From Acidobacteriota bacterium (lineage in GTDB: Bacteria; Acidobacteriota; UBA6911; JACQSX01): a stretch of DNA of 64,000 nucleotides. Every line of letters starts with the position of its first letter. Within the stretch, counting starts at the first letter, position 1. The notes under the pieces are model-generated. The model was not told the DNA's origin, did not search any database, and saw only the letters and a program-made list of their open reading frames with translations. The stretch lies in assembly GCA_016211105.1 (NCBI GenBank), contig JACQSX010000010.1, positions 148,913 to 212,912 on the forward strand. The letters run 5' to 3'. Positions 60,504 through 64,000 of the stretch are shown here, in pieces. A program made the translations under genes and the position numbers.

Positions 60504-62117
60504 ATGACCCGCCTTCCGAGCGTACTTTTGACTGCATTTTTCTTACTCAGCACGTTTCTTTTGGTCACACGCACCGCCTCGGCACAATCGGTAACCATAT
60601 CTGTCTCCAGCAAGGCCGCATGGACGGATTCTGGCCTCGTTGTTCAGGCAGGTGACTTGATAACCATCTCCGGGTCGGGCTCGATCCAGTACGATTCGGC
60701 GGGCTCAACCGTCGGGCCAGATGGCTTCGACACAACTTCGTCCGCATGTAACTATCTCATAACCGCTTCACCTGTCAGAACGCATTCCCTCGTTGGAAAT
60801 ATTGCTAATGCCTCCAGCCTGGATGGAAAGGGCTTCTTTGTCGGCTCGAATTTCCAAGGGACCGTGCCAATTGCCAACACAACGAGCCCGACTGGAAAGC
60901 TGTTTCTCGGCTTTAACGATGGGTTTGTGAGGTGCGACAGGAGCGGCCTGGACTCGGGTGGAGTTGCCGATAACAGCGGATCATTTACGGCGACGATTAC
61001 TGTCGTCCCGGGTGGTGGGGCAGCCCAGCCCGTACCAGTAATCCTTGTTCACGGGTGGTGTGGTTCCTCAGCGAGCTTTGGTAGTCTTAAGCAACTGCTC
61101 ATAGAAGACTCACCACGTGCCATAGTTGCCGAGTTTGACTACGCTGGCAATGCGAGCGGCATCCCGCTGTTCGAGCGACAGGACCTCACCCGCCTAGCGG
61201 ACCGGTTGGCGCAATTCATTCAGGGTCTTACGATCTCGCTTGGAGTCAGCCAAGTTGACGTAGTCGCACACAGTATGGGCGGTCTGCTGGTCAGGGCTTG
61301 GATGGCCGGCCTGACAGATCAGCCCTATAGTGGCCAGATTCGGAGACTGGTACTGGCTGGAACTCCACACTTTGGCGTCGAGGATGATTTTGTCAAAGCA
61401 GGATTATATCTATTGCGTCAACTGGGCCGAGTTTGTACGGAAGATGATTCGCGTGCTAGAGATTCTCAGGCGGGACAGATGATTTATGGAAGTCAATTCA
61501 TAAAGACTCTTCACGAACAGTGGACCGCACAGTTGACAATGCAGACAGTCGTTCCCAAAGACATTCTCACAATAGTAGGATGCAGCAGCGCCAATCTTCC
61601 GGGTGGTGCATGCGTAGGCGATGCCATCGTGGTCGCTGCCAGTGCCACATTGCCCGTTACCGCTCCCCTGGATTATCGCGTTCGATGGCTCAACCGCACG
61701 CACTTTAACTCCTTGGTTAATGTAACTAGTCGAACTCATGAAACGTATATCCTGATCAAGGAATTCTTCGACCATGGCACAGCGACAGCTCCAGTACCTG
61801 GCGGTATCGCAGGCAATGGGATATTTGTTGTTCCTCTTGTTAAGGATACGATCACCCAGGAACCATTCATCGAAGTACATGGCGTGAATTTTGATAGGAA
61901 TGCCATGCTTCCGCCTACGTGCGCAATAGCTGATCGAGCTCCTACAACGCCCAGGTTCTTTCGACCTGGTGGTGCAACCGGTTGGTGGACATTTCTTAAC
62001 GCCAGTGAGGACTGTTGGCTCGTTCACCTGCGGGGCAAATATAGTTCACCAACATCAACCCTGTTCGTGACCGCCGGTCGTCCATCGGTCGCGGCACCTC
62101 TCGTGGTTGGACGCTGA
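60504..62117 (+). CDS. Secreted lipase/esterase with LecA-like lectin domain
   Basis: 537 residues, ATG 60504 with a gaaggag ribosome site. Signal peptide (VLLTAFFLLSTFLLVTRTAS). Residues about 30-170 resemble PA-I/LecA-type galactose-binding lectins: VSSKAAWTDSGLVVQAGDLI, GKLFLGFNDGF and DNSGSFTATITVV. An alpha/beta hydrolase follows: PVILVHGWCGSSASFGSLKQ (oxyanion), DVVAHSMGGLLVRAW (nucleophile Ser) and LAGTPHFGVEDDF. The PGAP1/lipase-class pattern suggests ester or acyl hydrolysis at the cell surface. Role on the element unknown. Confidence 0.85.
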   Translation: MTRLPSVLLTAFFLLSTFLLVTRTASAQSVTISVSSKAAWTDSGLVVQAGDLITISGSGSIQYDSAGSTVGPDGFDTTSSACNYLITASPVRTHSLVGNIANASSLDGKGFFVGSNFQGTVPIANTTSPTGKLFLGFNDGFVRCDRSGLDSGGVADNSGSFTATITVVPGGGAAQPVPVILVHGWCGSSASFGSLKQLLIEDSPRAIVAEFDYAGNASGIPLFERQDLTRLADRLAQFIQGLTISLGVSQVDVVAHSMGGLLVRAWMAGLTDQPYSGQIRRLVLAGTPHFGVEDDFVKAGLYLLRQLGRVCTEDDSRARDSQAGQMIYGSQFIKTLHEQWTAQLTMQTVVPKDILTIVGCSSANLPGGACVGDAIVVAASATLPVTAPLDYRVRWLNRTHFNSLVNVTSRTHETYILIKEFFDHGTATAPVPGGIAGNGIFVVPLVKDTITQEPFIEVHGVNFDRNAMLPPTCAIADRAPTTPRFFRPGGATGWWTFLNASEDCWLVHLRGKYSSPTSTLFVTAGRPSVAAPLVVGR

Positions 62118-62355
62118 TAGGCCCGCCTGAGCGGGGGATCCACATTCGGGACCGAGGTGGGCTAACTAACTCATTGGTCTGTCGTAGTTGGCCCTGACGT
62201 TTCACGCCGCAACGGCATCTCTCCTTCCAATCTCGCCCGTATCTTCGGTATATGTCTCGGTAATGAATTACTTGTCAGAGAAACACTGCCGGAATATTCC
62301 CCACAAATTAACAAGATTTAAATACCTTTTGACTGGAAGTGAATACGAGCAGAAA

Positions 62356-62826
62356 ATGGCCAAGCGAAGTGTTCAACACAATTATAGGCATGCAGAAGCA
62401 AGCCGAGATGGTTTACGTGCACAAGCCTCGCCACGAACTCCCCTAAATTTAGTCAATGGGTGGGAACTGACGTCGAAATGGTACTTCCTCCCTTTGCTAT
62501 ACGGGTTACTTGCTTTACTATGGGCTCTTCTTGCAGAAAGCGCTTACGATAGCCGAAATGGCGAATTGGTATGGAGGTTCCTCCTCATGCCTGCTGGACT
62601 GCTTTACTTTATCCCCATCCGTCTAGAGGGTTTCGGTATCTTGGTCGCAGGGTTCACTATTTCGGTCATTTATTTCACACTGGTAGTGTTTTGTGCGGTA
62701 TTCATACCGCTTTATCGATCGACGTCAGGAAGAATACCCAAAGTGTTGATTTCAATCATGATTCTAGCTTCAATTCTTTCGTTTGCTGGAATGGTCGGAC
62801 TGCTCTATAGCTCGTATCAGCCATGA
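62356..62826 (+). CDS. Membrane protein
   Basis: 156 residues from ATG 62356 (MAKRSVQHNYRHAEASRDGL); upstream in-frame starts exist at 62263 and 62188. Four membrane segments: YFLPLLYGLLALLWALLAES, WRFLLMPAGLLYFIPI, GILVAGFTISVIYFTLVVFC and VLISIMILASILSFAGMVGL. No family recognised. Its stop abuts the stop of the convergent ATPase gene. Confidence 0.6.
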   Translation: MAKRSVQHNYRHAEASRDGLRAQASPRTPLNLVNGWELTSKWYFLPLLYGLLALLWALLAESAYDSRNGELVWRFLLMPAGLLYFIPIRLEGFGILVAGFTISVIYFTLVVFCAVFIPLYRSTSGRIPKVLISIMILASILSFAGMVGLLYSSYQP

Positions 62827-64000
62827 TCACTGTGTGATGTGACCGGCAATCTGTTCGTCCCGTACGAAGCCTTTTCTAATATCCACCCTCGGAAACGCCA
62901 CGTGCAGCGGCACGTTCACCCTGCCTTTGAGAGAAAGAATCGCGTGCCCCACGTCGAGCCAGTCAATAAATTCGCTTTCTTCTTTGGTCAGTGACAGGCA
63001 ATTTGAAACGTCCAGGATGTCCTTGCCGTTGCCGAGGTTGAAGACGATTTTCGTGTAAGTGTTCGCCTTGATGGAATTGCTGAGCTTCGTCGGTTCCTGG
63101 TCGATGACGATAACGGATTCGCCAAATTCTCGAATCTGCCTTAGGCTGGTTTCCATGATGGTTTCGCTGCCTTCCACGCTTTCCTTCAGGTACGAGAGGA
63201 TGTGATGTCCCTCCTCGATAACCAGTGCGTGCTTGAATTCTTCGCGCTTCCCCTCGTTCTTGCGGAATTCGTACAGCCAGAGAATCATCGCCTCTGTCAG
63301 GAAAATCTTGTCTGAGTCGGATAGCGCATCCAATTCAAGAATCACAGGAGAATCCAGCAGGGTTTTGTAGTCCCACAGCTCCGCGGAATTGACGACCGGG
63401 CCGAGGCCGTGCCGAAAGCAGAGGCTTTCCAGAACCCTAAGCGCAGATGCCTTCCACAGCGACATTCTGCCGTCGGTATGCTTCTTGTAGACGTAATCCC
63501 GGACCTTGTAGAACGTCGGCGTCTCTGCACGGCTGCCGTCGAGAAAACCTGATTTCTCGTAAGCCCAGTCGATCGCTTCCCGCAAAAGGTACTCGACTCC
63601 CTCGCCGACAAAATAGGCATGCTTGATTACATCGACGAGCTTCATCAGCCATTCCCCTGGCAGGGTTGCCGGCGGGGGAATCAGCGGGTTGAACCGGAAC
63701 GGAACAACATCTCTGCCGACGGTAAAAACCAGCGTGTCCCTGAGCTCAGGCAACTGGAGCAGGTCGCGGTAATTCCGTTTCCAGTCGAAAACCATGAAAG
63801 GCTTGTTCTTTTTCCGCAGCTCCCTCAGAACCTGAAACGCCAAATTTGTCTTTCCCGTGCCTGTCATGCCGGCAATCAAAACATGCTTTATCCACTCGTT
63901 TTCCCGCAGTCCGAAGGGGCAGAAGGGCTTGCCGGGCGGGTAGACGACCGTCCCCAAACTGTACTCACCGACGCAGTCAGCAGCCGGCGCCGGATCCAGG
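62827..64000 (-). CDS. HerA/VirD4-like ATPase (5' end outside the window)
   Basis: The frame is open to the right edge; a TTG at 63957 is the first start inside but coding character continues upstream (APAADCVGEYSLG), so the gene is partial. Walker A: HVLIAGMTGTGKTNLAFQVL; Walker B: EEFKHALVIEEGHHILSYLK; then ESVIVIDQEPTKLSNSIKAN. This is the DUF87/HerA form of DNA-translocating ATPase, and it shares with the ATPase at 31242 the role of moving DNA during transfer. The C-terminus is complete. Confidence 0.85.
   Translation of the reverse strand, partial: LDPAPAADCVGEYSLGTVVYPPGKPFCPFGLRENEWIKHVLIAGMTGTGKTNLAFQVLRELRKKNKPFMVFDWKRNYRDLLQLPELRDTLVFTVGRDVVPFRFNPLIPPPATLPGEWLMKLVDVIKHAYFVGEGVEYLLREAIDWAYEKSGFLDGSRAETPTFYKVRDYVYKKHTDGRMSLWKASALRVLESLCFRHGLGPVVNSAELWDYKTLLDSPVILELDALSDSDKIFLTEAMILWLYEFRKNEGKREEFKHALVIEEGHHILSYLKESVEGSETIMETSLRQIREFGESVIVIDQEPTKLSNSIKANTYTKIVFNLGNGKDILDVSNCLSLTKEESEFIDWLDVGHAILSLKGRVNVPLHVAFPRVDIRKGFVRDEQIAGHITQ

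Larger units (their letters stand above)
27430..64000. mobile_element. Integrative element inserted at selC (left part; right end outside the window)
   Basis: A tyrosine recombinase gene ends 10 bp from the 3' end of selC, with an excisionase-like gene behind it, the standard layout of tRNA-targeting elements. Content then changes from housekeeping genes to primase, two HerA/VirD4-like ATPases, ArdC, ParB, RHH protein, a second recombinase and cargo. I saw no second copy of the selC 3' end up to 64000, and the last ATPase gene runs off the edge, so the element is longer than 36.5 kb. No relaxase or VirB4 was recognised, so conjugative status is open. Confidence 0.8.

Noticed and set aside
27430..64000. 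The right end of the element lying inside the window
   Set aside because: I found no repeat of the selC 3' end by eye, and the last gene is cut by the edge. An exact string search could still find a degenerate site.

Overview
The window looks like part of the chromosome of an uncultivated bacterium, most likely Acidobacteriota. This rests on recognition, not on a search. The partial gene at the left edge carries an extracellular domain I associate with Acidobacteriota. REP-like palindromes flank the RHS gene. An ArsA-type ATPase with an HSP20-like tail, RNase PH, amidase and GerMN genes form an ordinary housekeeping block. A selenocysteine tRNA (selC) is present, so the host probably decodes UGA as Sec.

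Region 1 (1-11.1 kb, minus strand): a partial surface-protein gene, a large RHS/YD-repeat protein with REP-like palindromes around and inside it, and a three-gene xanthine dehydrogenase/aldehyde oxidase operon (Tat-exported 2Fe-2S subunit, molybdopterin subunit, FAD subunit with a probable extra 4Fe-4S cluster).

Region 2 (11.4-22.4 kb): a defence and toxin-antitoxin zone with many decayed genes. It holds an AbiEii-like nucleotidyltransferase, a UPF0175 antitoxin remnant next to a GC-rich B12-binding radical SAM gene, an RHH/PIN pair whose toxin is internally deleted, a TOTE primase-helicase with its middle missing, a HigBA-like module with a clear promoter/operator, a DUF262 gene with a frameshifted HEPN-like partner, and an intact XhoI/PaeR7I-type restriction-modification pair. 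tRNA-Pro(UGG) closes it.

Region 3 (22.5-27.4 kb, plus strand): small conserved gene, ArsA-like ATPase, rph, N-acetylmuramoyl-L-alanine amidase, GerMN protein, a 7-bp tandem repeat and selC.

Region 4 (27.4-64 kb): an integrative element inserted at the 3' end of selC and apparently running past the right edge. A tyrosine recombinase and an excisionase-like gene lie directly against the tRNA. The leftward block has an archaeo-eukaryotic-type primase, HerA/VirD4-like ATPase, membrane proteins, a zinc-finger protein, DUF5131, and then the most notable locus, a bacterial ubiquitin-like conjugation cassette: E1-like (one apparent missing base), JAB/JAMM peptidase, a fusion of a ubiquitin-like domain to a probable E2-like domain, a 75-residue protein, and a second JAB-like protein that has lost its metal ligands. 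Next come a sigma-like factor, an ArdC-like protein, a TPR/secreted HNH pair, ParB, a three-gene ATPase cargo, a DUF4143-type AAA ATPase, an archaeal-type recombinase with a zinc ribbon, and a tight four-gene operon of small basic protein, MBL-fold hydrolase, SIR2-like protein and XRE regulator, which is a strong candidate defence system. The right end has an outer-membrane barrel, a lectin-lipase, and a second HerA-like ATPase cut by the window edge.

My reading is that the backbone genes move and replicate the element, while the ubiquitin-like cassette, the SIR2 operon and the ATPase trio are cargo acting in host defence or inter-element conflict. No relaxase, VirB4 or second att site was seen.
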